This document shows, in pieces, positions 12,242 to 21,716 of a stretch of 64,000 nucleotides of DNA. Both the position numbers and the translations under genes were made by a program. Location of the stretch: NCBI GenBank assembly GCA_948470475.1, contig OX419346.1:20666417-20730416 (forward strand). Direction: 5' to 3'. Position 1 is the stretch's first letter. Every line of letters begins with the position of its first letter. The DNA is from Galaxea fascicularis (taxonomy: Eukaryota > Cnidaria > Anthozoa > Scleractinia > Euphylliidae). The notes beneath the pieces were generated by a model. The model saw only the letters and a program-made list of their open reading frames with translations. It was not told the DNA's origin and searched no databases.

Positions 12242-12535
12242 TTTACCGAGTACATCGGACAGACAAAGCGTCAGCTTGGCACGCGTTTAAAAGAGCATCA
12301 AAAAGCAGTTTTTCTTTGTAAAAAGGAAAATTCCGCTTTGTCGGAGCATGTTTGCCAAACCAACCATACAACAGCGTGGGATAATTCCAAAATTATCACC
12401 ACTAGCCGGCGGTACCATCAACGGCTTTGTTTGGAAGCTTGGCACATCAACTCCGCTCACGCTCCTTTAAACCGTGACGATGGCGGCCTTTTACCTGACA
12501 CCTTTTTACACCTCATCAAAACAAAAGGTCGTTAA
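12242..12535 (+). mobile_element. 3' fragment of Penelope-like retroelement (GIY-YIG endonuclease)
   Basis: One open frame ends at a TAA at 12533-12535. It starts EYIGQTKRQLGTRLKEHQ, the GIY-YIG core with the following Arg and the R-L-K-E-H-Q motif typical of Penelope-like element endonucleases. It goes on with an A-L-S-E-H-V segment, W-D-N, and a C-terminal LEAWHIN/N-R-D-D-G-G pattern common to these elements. The reverse transcriptase part is absent, so it is a 5'-truncated copy. The family assignment rests on motif pattern only. Confidence 0.75.
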
Positions 12536-12580
12536 TTAGTAAGCGTATAAAAGGGTCCTTTTTGCAACACTAGATCACCC

Positions 12581-12620
12581 CTGATAAGGACACTAGACAG
12601 GAGTGTCGAAACGTTGGGTC
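12581..12620 (+). ncRNA. Degenerate hammerhead-ribozyme-like motif
   Basis: CTGATAAG, then a hairpin with stem GACACT/AGTGTC, then CGAAACG, about 45 bp after the Penelope stop codon. Penelope-like elements are known to carry hammerhead motifs in their terminal repeats. The conserved CUGANGA core is damaged here (CUGAUAA), so activity is unlikely. Confidence 0.4.
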
Positions 12621-12682
12621 GTGAATTTTTAAGTTACATTCATCAATTTTCAAACCAGAGTAGCATCAAACCATGTCTGATG

Positions 12683-12987
12683 TTTTACCGCGCTTGCACC
12701 GGTAACATGTTTTCCCGCGCTTGGCACCGCTTACATGTTTTCCCGCGCTTTGCACCGGTTACATGTTTTCCCGCGCTTGGCACCAATTAACATGTTTTAC
12801 TGCGCTTGCACCGGTTGCACGTTTTCCCGCGCTTGGCACCGGTGGCATGTTTTCCCGCGCTTGGCACCGGTTACATGTTTTCCCGCGCTTGGCACCAATT
12901 AACATGTTTTACTGCTCTTGCACCAGTTGCACGTTTTCCCGGGCTTGGCACCAGTTACATGTTTTCCCGCGCTTGCACCGGTTGGTA
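12683..12987 (+). repeat. 28-bp minisatellite, about 11 units, E2F-like core
   Basis: The unit is TTTTCCCGCGCTTGGCACCG followed by GTTACATG. Seven of the units carry an exact TTTTCCCGCGC, which contains the E2F consensus TTTSSCGC; others read TTTTACTGCGC or TTTTCCCGGGC. Variants recur in a higher-order pattern (AATTAA, then GGTTGC, then GGTTAC types). Stray copies: 12208-12240, 17775-17803, and three TTTTCCCGCG cores at 40708-40805. Confidence 0.9.
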
Positions 12988-14565
12988 ACGACCGTTTACG
13001 AAAGGGAAATAGGTAGCGCTGCTACTCAAAGACGTCACATACAAGCATTGGTCAAAAACAGTCAGCTTAAGACGCATGCGCAATTGCGTTCGTAATTTAC
13101 AAACCTAATCGCGCGCTATTCATAGCTCAGGCGAAAGCTTTCCAAAATAGAATCTATTTTTTTTTCTTAGTGACGTGAAAATTGCGACGTGTTCTTCTAT
13201 GAAGTTGTTCGTTGCATTGAGTGGGCCGATTATGCAATGTTCGTAAATATTGAACTTCTGGTCGAATCACGCATGCTTGGAGTTCTTCTTCAAAACTGTC
13301 TGAGTCTCTTTTTTTCTTGCTAAGATTGGATACCCACCGGGAAATCAAGTTTTTGTTAACCTTTTCAATTGATTCTGGGCACTCATGACTTTTTTAGTCC
13401 ATCATTGGTCGTTCCGACAGTGGCGCGATGAAAACGAATTTAATTCAATAACGCCTCCTTCTCGCTTTTGTCTCTGGCTTAACGATCAACAACGCTGTTG
13501 TTACTCAGAGGGATGTTCCCAAAGGGATTTGCCTTCTGTCATTTCATAAATTATGCGTACATATGCTCGAGAATACGGCGAATTTTCAAAGAAACAGCTC
13601 TCCAGGGTAACATCACATGACCTACATTAGGAAAACAAAACATACCAGCTAAAAAGGTCTAATTATGTTGGGTGAACAAGAGTGGAAATTTTATCTCCAC
13701 TATTGTTCTTCAGGATATATTCACTGCACATGCGATTTGGCTGTTCAATCATTTGCGGTGCTGTTGTTTGCAGAAGGAACACATCTTTGCAGAAGCTAAC
13801 AAGGTATGTTCTAACTACCTTCATTCTTTTACTGCTTCTTTGTGTTCTCTATTTTCTTGTTGAGACCAAAACTCTAACGGAAAATCAGGGTTCTTTTCAC
13901 TTTTCTTTTTTTTTCTGGTAATACGAGACGCTTAGTGGTCTCTCGGACTAATACGACTGAAGATGGCTTTTCCGCCAGTCTGCAGAGAATGGCAGAACTC
14001 GACGAAATCTCGCACGTGCAGAGCCATTCTTAGCGGCGTGTTACGCGTGCAGTACCACCAGACGTCCGGAACTCGTGAGTGCTTGGTTGCCTCTTAGCCT
14101 TACAGCTGGCGCGTGCAGTGCTATGATTCTGGCGTACGCAGTGAGCATCTCGAAAAAATAACTCATGCGTGTACTTGCCGAACTTTGCAGACTGGGTGTT
14201 GCCTTTGAAGGTCAGACTTCACAGATGACACAAAGGTGAACGGTCGAAAAAAAACGTTAGGTATCGCTATCGGAAAAAGCTGCCTGAGTATCCCAGTTAA
14301 ATATTTGGTGTTACAATTCAGATTGTGTATCTCCATTTATTCTCCATTTAACACAATGACACGCCAAGCTCAATGACATTAGCGGAAAACATTAATCTGA
14401 AATCATCACTGAAAAGTGGAACAGAAAATATAATAAACCAGAGAAATGACTCGGGTTTATGGTAAGCCTTACTTTTCAAACCAACCCTTGTTGAATTTGT
14501 CCGAAATTAAGATCGAATGTTTCTATGCAATGTTTATTGATGTGAATAAGTTCATGTTATATCCC
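12988..14565. other. Intergenic, no recognised gene
   Basis: No conserved domain in any frame. A 30-nt stretch at 13773-13802 (AAGGAACACATC to GCTAACAAG) has good splice signals on both sides (TTTGCAG and GTATGT) and could be an orphan microexon. Around 14000-14120 the string GCGTGCAGT recurs irregularly. Confidence 0.4.
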
Positions 14566-14711
14566 TTATTCCAAAATGCCTCCATTCTAATATTCTTTTG
14601 TCTTTATTCAAATTAGCCCTTAATTGTTGCCTCGTTCTTAAAAGTAAAATTCAAAAGAATATATTTGAATAAAAACAAGAGAATAGTAGAATGGTAGCCA
14701 TTTTGGTATAA
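14566..14711. mobile_element. Foldback MITE
   Basis: Inverted ends TTATTCCAAAATGCC and GCCATTTTGGTATAA. The arms continue imperfectly through CCATTCTAATATTC and ATTCAAAT for about 45 bp each. Noncoding, 146 bp. Confidence 0.65.
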
Positions 14712-15235
14712 GGCGCATGCATTGTGTATTGATCCTACTTGGCAGATATTTCCTGTCGTTCTTATTTATGGGGGGCGCAGGGGAGGGGAAGTCGCCATGT
14801 TGGAGGCAACAAGCCTGGAAAGGAGATCCGATGCCATCTTGACTATCCTTGGCCAGACCCTGTTTTCAAATTTGTTTCTGTCTAAGAGAACATATGCCAT
14901 TTTTGGAAGGTTGAATTGAGATCGTCTTAAGGCATCAGAATTCCACGCTGGTACAACAAGATTCCAGATTCTTTCTTAACGGGCAGTTCAACTATTGACA
15001 CGCTTTATCGTTCTCAACCTGTAAAGGTTGTGGATTTAGAAGTAAACTCAATCACCCTTTTATGTAAGCAAATGCTCTTACTCTCTACTAAGCTCGATCT
15101 GTCTTTCGCATAATTACTATCAAAATATTGCTAACTGTGATAAAATAAAACAGTGCTGTCTCCGCTCTTCAGGTCTTACAATTAATCTTGTCTGGCAAAC
15201 ATGCAAATTTTGGCTCCGCAAACCAAATTGCTATT

Positions 15236-15369
15236 AAGTGAAGGATGATCCTCGCAGTTGTAATGCAATTTTATGCAATTGCGTGAAGAAGCCTAAAAAA
15301 ATTCAGGACTTCACTTCTTTACGCAATTGCATAAAATTGCGTTACAACTGCGAGGATCATCCTTCACTT
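15236..15369. repeat. Near-perfect 55-bp foldback of the tRNA-derived repeat family
   Basis: The arms AAGTGAAGGATGATCCTCGC and onward through GCAATTTTATGCAATTGCGT are repeated in reverse complement, with only a couple of mismatches. The spacer contains AAGCCTAAAAAAATTCAGG, itself a small palindrome. Related remnants occur at 557-600 and 30495-30585. Confidence 0.8.
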
Positions 15370-15463
15370 TATTTCATTCCCGCAGTTTATATATGATTTA
15401 TTTCATATCCATCATTCTCACTCATCTCTTTCACGGGAACATATGAACCCACAATTGACCTGT

Positions 15464-15476
<13 letters not shown>

Positions 15477-15496
<20 letters not shown>

Positions 15497-15503
15497 CAGA
15501 GCA

Positions 15504-15537
<34 letters not shown>

Positions 15538-15548
15538 CCGTTGAAGTC
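15477..15548 (+). tRNA. tRNA-like gene, possible anticodon GGT (Thr)
   Basis: A 72-nt cloverleaf can be drawn: acceptor GGCTTCA/TGAAGTC (7 pairs, one G-U), D arm GCTC/GAGC, T arm ACGGG/CCCGT with loop TTCAAAC. The A box (TAGCTCAGTTGG) and B box (GGTTCAAACC) are good. The anticodon arm has one mismatch and loop CCGGTAT, giving GGT at 34-36 but C instead of U at position 33. No nearby T-run terminator. The flaws, and its place beside a foldback of a dispersed family, suggest a tRNA-derived SINE head rather than a working tRNA. Confidence 0.55.
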
Positions 15549-15559
15549 CAGCAAAACTC

Positions 15560-16188
15560 GCGCCACATTTCAACCAATGAAGACCCAAACAAATACCAAT
15601 CGCGACTTGCACGCGCGCATTTTTCCTCGCTCTACACTGGGTTCGTGTAATTGCTTCGTATTCTGATTGGCTCATTGCACTGTTCCGGTCTGTTGTGATT
15701 GGCTGAAGTAATTGTTTTAATTGGTTTTGGCGTCATGACACTCAATTGAAAGTTGCTCAAGTAATATGTTTTGACACATGTTGAAGTACGGGGCGAGGCC
15801 TTGTAGGGCCGACGCGAAATAATAGTTTACAATCGGTTAAAATCTAATCTATCAATCTTTCTTTTTTTATTGCCTCCACTTCTTCCCAGCTCGCAAAAGG
15901 GACTTTGAATCCATAGGCCAGCTTACAAAGTTTTAGCATTTGCTTTAACAACTGTTCAAACTAAGGTTGAACATGCGCAGATCAACCAACATTCGTTACT
16001 TCCACATTTCCCATGATACACTTTGTTTGCCTCTCAAAAAGCATTGTTTTCAGTTTCTTTCGGGACGATTGTAATTCCCAAGAGACATTGAAGGCAGTTG
16101 CTAACAAGCCATAATTTAACGGACTTTGAATTTAGAGACAAGTTGGAGGGCATAGGTTTATTTCTAACTGCTTCTTGTATATTGTTTC
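15560..16188. other. Upstream region of the cysteine-rich peptide gene
   Basis: No coding feature. A 5' untranslated exon of the peptide gene should lie here, because a splice acceptor (ATTGTTTCAG, ending 16190) precedes its start codon by 18 nt. I could not fix the upstream exon or promoter. Confidence 0.4.
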
Positions 16189-16208
16189 AGAGTTTTATTG
16201 TTCACACC

Positions 16209-17330
16209 ATGAAGACCTCTGTATGTATTTTCATTATCGCCATTTTGATTGTATCTGCGATGCCACGATCTACCTTGAGAGTACACTCTTCCTTGAGAGT
16301 TAGAGGTCTGTTAATCGTTCGATATCAAGTTGGAAATGTGAAATATGAGACTTTTTAGGGTAACGTTTGAGTCTGTGGATGAAATCCTAAAGCGTGACCA
16401 TTCAACTGAAAGATATTGAGCTTTAGTATACTGTGGTGCTGTTTCTTATGCTATACAAGGTGGTCTAACTTTTGAGTCTGTGGATGAAATTCTAAAATGT
16501 TACATTCAAATGAAAGCTACTGAGCAGTACTTTCCTGTGGTGCTGTTTATTAAGCTGTAGAAGGTGGTTCTAGCTTTTGAGAGCTCCATGTAATGTAACT
16601 AATGTAATGTTCAGCGGTACCAAGAGCTTGGCTCTTGGTGGTACTTATTCTGCACAAATTTGACTTGTCGACTTCCAGCTCAAGAATCCAATTTTCAATT
16701 TGATCATAAAAACCAGGACTCAGCTCAGCCGGTGAAGCAGTTTTTAGATGAATTGTCTTTGAGCTCCCCTTAACGGGGCTATAAAAAGGCTACAACAAGC
16801 TTTCCACGCTATTGCTCGTTATTCTTTTTTTTAGGTTTGATGACAAGGCGCGTTAACATGAAGGATGTAGGAAGTTATGATGAGATGATGAAAAGAGAAG
16901 ACTGTGATGACAATTGCATGGATGCGGCAGGGTGTCATGACGAGGAAGGAGAACAGTTCAAAGAGTGTGCTGACGCTTGCGGATGCGATGAAGGTAAATT
17001 TTGTTTTGTCTTTGCTATAGAGAGACAGTCCCTAAAATTTATGTCGGTTTATTCCAAAACGCAAAGGCAATTTTTTTGGTCAATTCTTTCTCGCTGGGCA
17101 TGAACCGCGGAGGAGAAGAAAAAAAAAAAAACAGATAAAATTAGCCGGCTTTTTATACCCATTTTGAAATCACTAGTTATCCCGGCAATCTGATTGGCTG
17201 TCAGCAGTGCAATTTATTCACAAATCGCTCTGAGTAGCATCCTCTTTTTAGTGCATCAAAATTCAAAACTGAATCAAACTCGATTTTATTTTAAACTTCC
17301 GTGCATTTTATGTTAACAGAGTGGATTTAG
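16209..17330 (+). CDS. Small secreted acidic six-cysteine peptide precursor (unrecognised)
   Basis: Coding exons 16209-16305, 16835-16993 and, less surely, 17320-17330. An acceptor ending at 16190 puts the start codon 18 nt into an exon. The first two exons join in phase 1 with a good donor and a T-rich acceptor. The product, about 88 residues, has a signal peptide (MKTSVCIFIIAILIVSA), a pro-region ending in Lys52-Arg53, and a mature part of about 35 residues. Its cysteines are spaced C-x3-C-x5-C-x10-C-x3-C-x-C (residues 56 to 83). The mature part has roughly 14 Asp/Glu against one Lys. The C-terminal exon is a choice: the acceptor at 17319 gives three residues and TAG, and an alternative acceptor ends at 17562. 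Precursor layout resembles cnidarian secreted peptides; two CxxxC helices suggest an alpha-hairpin fold (inference). Function unknown; toxin, antimicrobial, or metal- or mineral-binding roles are all open. Confidence 0.65.
16360..16580 (+). repeat. 106-bp repeat, cluster D (intron of peptide gene)
   Basis: Two units in the orientation opposite to clusters A to C, with TTTGAGTCTGTGGATGAAAT as landmark twice. It occupies much of the intron between the signal-peptide exon and the cysteine exon. Confidence 0.85.
16780..16788 (+). promoter_or_regulatory. Canonical TATA box inside the peptide gene intron
   Basis: TATAAAAAG in a GC-rich setting (GGGGC on the left, GC on the right), 47 bp before the cysteine exon begins. 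If used, it would start a transcript whose first ATG (16840) lacks the signal peptide. It may be chance. Confidence 0.35.
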
Positions 17331-17449
17331 AGAAGCAAGATTATGGCAAAGGACGTGCACTGAGAGCAGAACGCGGACAAATCCACGTTCGTTACCCGTG
17401 GTTCGTGTTGATCATACTCTGGCGGAGCCCTCAATATATATTTATTAAG

Positions 17450-17455
17450 AATAAA
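17450..17455 (+). terminator. Possible polyadenylation signal of peptide gene
   Basis: AATAAA about 120 bp after the proposed stop at 17328-17330. It supports the short last exon over the alternative one starting at 17563. Confidence 0.4.
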
Positions 17456-17909
17456 TGGTAATTCCAGCCTGAACTCCTATTTCAAGAGCGGTTTTGAGTT
17501 GAGTTGAATATCGAAATGTATCTTTGAATAATCTTTTTCTTGCTTTTGGAATTTGTTTACAGCCTCAACAAGACTTTTTTTCTACGTCTTTGTTTACCCA
17601 TTTTGATAAAATATCCTCTAAATTTCAAAACTTTCCGTCATTTTAGAAAAACAAAGGGAAAAAGTTTCAAGTGATGACGTCATTCGCTTCTGTCCTCTAA
17701 TAGATCATAAGTAAGAACCAATCAAAATGCATGCATAATACAGCTTATTATATAATCGTGACTGGCACATGCGTATTTTCCCACGCTTGGCGCCAGTTGC
17801 ATGCTATTTCATCGTATTCTAATCGGTACATTGTTTGGATAGAGTAACTGCTTTCGTTTTAGTTGAAAATTGATCTATATACGTAAATAATTCGAACCAT
17901 TGTTCGTAC
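17456..17909. other. Intergenic
   Basis: No gene seen. A stray minisatellite unit (TTTTCCCACGCTTGGCGCCA) lies at 17775-17803. The string AATGCATGCAT with TTATTATATAA near 17728-17755 resembles the region 2615-2645. Confidence 0.4.
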
Positions 17910-18135
17910 TCAAGGAGGGGGGAGGAACAGAAGAGGAAGGAGGGAGAAATGGCCCAAAAAAAGTTGGGAGGAGGGAGAAATAGGGGGAAAAAGTAGGGAG
18001 GAGGAAGAAAAAGGAAAGTTGGGAGTAGGGAGAATTGAACTGGATGGACCTGGATGAGTAAGGAGGAGGGAGAAATTGGCTCAGAAAGTAGGGAGAAGGG
18101 AGATTTACTCCCCTGTTCCTCCCCCCTCCTCAAGC
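17910..18135. mobile_element. Purine-rich element with inverted ends
   Basis: The left end TCAAGGAGGGGGGAGGAACA matches the reverse complement of the right end, near 18113-18133. The inside is a degenerate tandem of GTTGGGAGGAGGGAGAAAT-like units. Open frames on the other strand are Pro/Ser/Leu low-complexity translations. Confidence 0.6.
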
Positions 18136-18625
18136 CTAAAACGGATTCCACAACTGGCAATGAGTGTTTTCTTGATGTATTTCCATGAAGGCGTGTGAGC
18201 CGAGTTGTAATAAACTGGTCACGACAAGTAAAATCAGTTGTTTGCCTTTGAAAATAAAACTGTTTTGGTTATGGAACATTAGAAAGGTCCATTCCTAACC
18301 CAAACTGTTTACGTTTCTCATGATCCATCCCTTAATAAACAATCATTGTGCTAGGCGTTCAAAATGGTGTTTTGTTGTGTAGGGCAAAGGGCAAGAAAAA
18401 AAAATCCCGAGAAGAAGGCAAAGAAAAGGGATTTCACCCGCAAAAAAATCATGCGCAAGCAATGGGTGAAAAAAGAGTCATGTTAGCTGAAAATCACCCC
18501 CCCCCCCCCTCTCCAAACCCACTTTCTCATCACGTTTCTAATAGTTGTCACAGGCAAACCTACAGGATATAGTACTAGTCAGATCTCAGGGAGTCTACAG
18601 TATTGAGAAACCGCTGGGATAGACT

Positions 18626-19120
18626 ATGTTTTTTACAAAGCAAAATTCTGTTTCTTCGTGGAGCCCAAACCTGCCAATTTCCATTTTCACTGGAATTTCA
18701 ACGATGGTTCTTGTCGTCTGCTATCTTAGCGTGTTCAAAGCCCTTAAAGTTCATGAGAGAACTGTCGCAGATTATCTTCGAAATGGAAACGCAATACAAG
18801 TTGCGTTATCATTGGAGGACACCAGAGTCACTAAAATAAATTTTGTTTGCAACTGTGGTTGGCCATCGCTTCTTCCTCTGCTGGACTCCTGTTTTCGTCA
18901 TATATATTGTGGATGCGTTCCAAGGCAAAGTTTTTACGCACTCTAACCTCCAAGTGTAATTTTCAAAGTTTTTATACTTTGAAGTTGATAAGCTAAATAT
19001 AAAACTAATAATAAATCCGGCATATTTCACTGTTAACCATTCCATGAGTGAAATTAGTCTATGCAAAATGTTTTTTTCCCATGATCATTTTCGCCTTCCA
19101 AGGGGCTACGTTTACTAAAT
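18626..19120 (+). pseudogene. Broken rhodopsin-family GPCR (TM5 to helix 8 only)
   Basis: A first frame from 18626 encodes a TM5-like segment ending VVCYLSVFKALKVHER, a short third intracellular loop, and E-D-T-R-V-T-K at the start of TM6. The reading then shifts near 18840-18846 into a frame giving FATVVGHRFFLCWTPVFVIY, the TM6 C-W-x-P motif. A TAA follows at 18957-18959. Beyond it the same frame gives a weak TM7 end (IINPAYF). TM1 to TM4 are absent. Truncation, a frameshift and a stop mark it as dead. The ligand class cannot be told. Confidence 0.7.
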
Positions 19121-20069
19121 TGAGCAGTTTTTTCTATTTGTTGGTGCTCTTTGTCTCAAGTCACTCGGTCGTTTTTTTGGTGTTGAGTTATAACCCTTAA
19201 CGAGGAACTGCTCACTTGTTAAATCGCTGAAGCTGCCTGTAATTGCACAGTTTATCCACGTGTTAGATCTACACACAATAGACATTGTAACTCGCCTAAT
19301 TAATGTTCCCGCACAAATTTGACGCGAGACGGCCGATTCATTTCCATTTTGCCAACTTTGGTTCAGTAGTTGAGTTTCATTTAAACTCGGTTTGATCTCG
19401 CTCCATTATAGCTCCTCACGGTAAGAACCCCGAAAGCGTGAAATGACCTTCCCCTTTTGTTCTCTTGGTTTCGTGTTGGTAATGGAACGCTTTGCAACGG
19501 GCGTTGTCTTCGTCGGACCTCAGGTAAGAATTTGTAATTCCCAACTAGTTTTTCTTTGCTCGGCCGCATCTTTATGTTCAAAACCTCTATTTGTTTCAGC
19601 AGTTAACTTTAACTAGCCATTGTTTCTCTCCCGTGTTATGGAATATTTCGTTATGCGGCGTTATGTTACGCTGAGCCCCGCACACGTGGATTGCTTTCGC
19701 TTAGAACGCTTCAGTGTTCGTCCCTACTTTTCACCAGTTTTCCACACCCGATTGTAGTTAAGTCATATTTTTTCACGCAGCCTCATTTCTTTCGACAAAC
19801 GTGCTACAAAAGGCAATAATTAGCCAATTTCAAACACAAACAAGGCAGGATTCAGCACACCCAATTAGCGCGTCACTTGTATTCATGATATTCATGATAG
19901 CCTTTTGCCCTGACCAGACGGTATCATTAATAACCTATTTTTAGGATGTTATTCAGTCATACTGGAGGTGTAACGTTTCAAGGCCTCGGTCCAATTTTGG
20001 CTCATGGCCACTTGGCGCGGAGAGAGGATTTCTAGGGGTTTTCTAAGAAACCATTGTTGGAAAGATTTC
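19121..20069. other. Intergenic, nothing recognised
   Basis: No domain-bearing frame, no clear repeat unit. Confidence 0.4.
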
Positions 20070-20182
20070 CACACAGCCCCATACAATAATTATGCATGCA
20101 TCACAGTCATATTTACCCTGTTCCAAAAACGAATAGAATTTGAGTCACAAAATGCATGTTTAATTATTGTATGGCGCTGTGC
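20070..20182. mobile_element. Foldback element
   Basis: Arms ACACAGCCCCATACAATAAT and, at the right, the reverse complement with few mismatches (ATTATTGTATGGCGCTGTG). Both arms also hold ATGCATG. Noncoding. Confidence 0.6.
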
Positions 20183-20449
20183 CGAAATTTTGCCCCATCA
20201 TTTTTTTTGCAACAACAACAACAAAAACAACAAAGAATATAAGATGTACTTCGTTTCCATGTCTTTTAAACTTCTCTTGGTATGATACAAAGTGATATTC
20301 TAAAATCAAAATTTTATAGGACTCTGAATTTCATTTACGATATATTACATCAAAATTAAACATAGCTATATATTGAACAGCGCTTGCACTCAGAAAGCAC
20401 GCATGCTTTAGTCACCAACGGCCGTTTTCCACAAACAAGCAAACTGTTA

Positions 20450-20837
20450 GGCCCTGTTCAGACTAGGTGCCTGTGCCCGGTTCTCGGGAACGGGCACTGG
20501 TCTGAACATAGCTTATTGTTGGTGCCCGCGCACAGATCTGAGCACCGTGCCCGGGCACGGGCACTACCTCCAAGGGTAGTACTTGGGCACCGTTCCCGGG
20601 CACGGGAACTTGTCTGAACACGTTTCCATGTGTTCCCACGGTTCTTCCCGTGTTTCGTTATGATGCAGTCACAAAAATGGCAGCAATATTGCGGAGTACT
20701 CAAAAAGATAAACTGGGCACTAAGCCTTCTGCACTAGTGTGAACATCCTCGGTCCAGGGCACTGAGGTGTCTGGACAGCGTCCTTTTTAGTGCCCGAGAA
20801 CGGTGCCGCGGAACGGGCACTTAGTCTGAACGGGGCC
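20450..20837. mobile_element. PIF/Harbinger-type MITE with TTA target duplication
   Basis: Terminal inverted repeats GGCCCTGTTCAGACTAGGTG and, read inward from the right end, GGCCCCGTTCAGACTAAGTG. TTA lies immediately outside both ends (20447-20449 and 20838-20840), the target type of PIF/Harbinger elements. The 388-bp inside holds several nested palindromes built on CCCGGGCACGGGCAC and no transposase. The superfamily is inferred from ends and target site. Confidence 0.8.
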
Positions 20838-21643
20838 TTAGTTTCCTTGGCATACGCTCTTTTAGCTCGTCACGCAATCTTGGGGAGGGAAGATTGCGTG
20901 AGACTAGCAAACTAATAAAAAACTCCCTGCACTTCAAATTGACCGTTCCTCTAACCCGTCAGATGTTATCATTTCTTTTCATGCCTTTTCCTGTTTTCCA
21001 TTTGTAGTTAGAATGATACACTTCGCTGCAGCAATTGAAAGAAATGATTTTGAGAGGTTCTATGAGCTTCTATCTTAACCCTTCAAGCTTTTGAAAAGAG
21101 ACCAGCATCAAAATTCTCCCTATAGGATGACAGCCTGCCCAAGCATAGAGGTAAGGAGAATAAAGGAAATGCTTACCTAAAACACTGATGTTTATATGAA
21201 TTCTCCTAATTAGCGCCATACGAAATGTATGAAAAATATAGAGGAATATGGATGCTGATAGTGCAACGTAAAGTGTCGAGTTCTAACCTCGGCTGGTATT
21301 TCCTCTGATTCCAAACGATTTCGCGACCCTTCTGAGGATGCAAAGCGCGTATCTTTCATATAATGAAAGGTTTCGGTGTTACAACGTACTAACTTAAAAA
21401 TTACATCCCAAATTGTTTGATCCTGAGGTAAAATTATATTAATACCAGAAAATTGCTAAACTTTGTAGTATAAAAAAAGTTCGCGACAGGAAATTACGGA
21501 TTTTTCTTCCTGCCGATTTTCTTCAGATCGTGAAAAAGTTCACTCGAAGAAAGTAAAGGTGATGCTTAATTTAAGCAAGGATATCTGTAACTTCTCAAAA
21601 TGTACGAAACTTTAGTTTTGGGCAAAGACAACGGGTGTCTGCG

Positions 21644-21716
21644 AGAAAGCTCTCTCGAGGGCTGAGGGGTGGGGAAGAACTTTCCTTCCCCACCCCCACT
21701 CCTCGAGAGAGCTTTC
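21644..21716. repeat. Foldback with AGCTCTCTCGAGG arms
   Basis: GAAAGCTCTCTCGAGG is mirrored by CCTCGAGAGAGCTTTC. The inner arms GGGGTGGGGAAG and CTTCCCCACCCCC also pair. A compact 73-bp hairpin. Confidence 0.7.

Noticed and set aside
12683..12987. CRISPR-like array
   Set aside because: Units are contiguous and variable with no unique spacers, and the genome is animal.
16209..17330. Assignment of the peptide to SCRiP, ShK or defensin families
   Set aside because: Cysteine number and spacing do not fit these families as I know them, so no family name was given.
17819..18160. 113-codon frame on the minus strand rich in Pro, Ser, Leu and Phe
   Set aside because: Translation of the purine tract; composition only.
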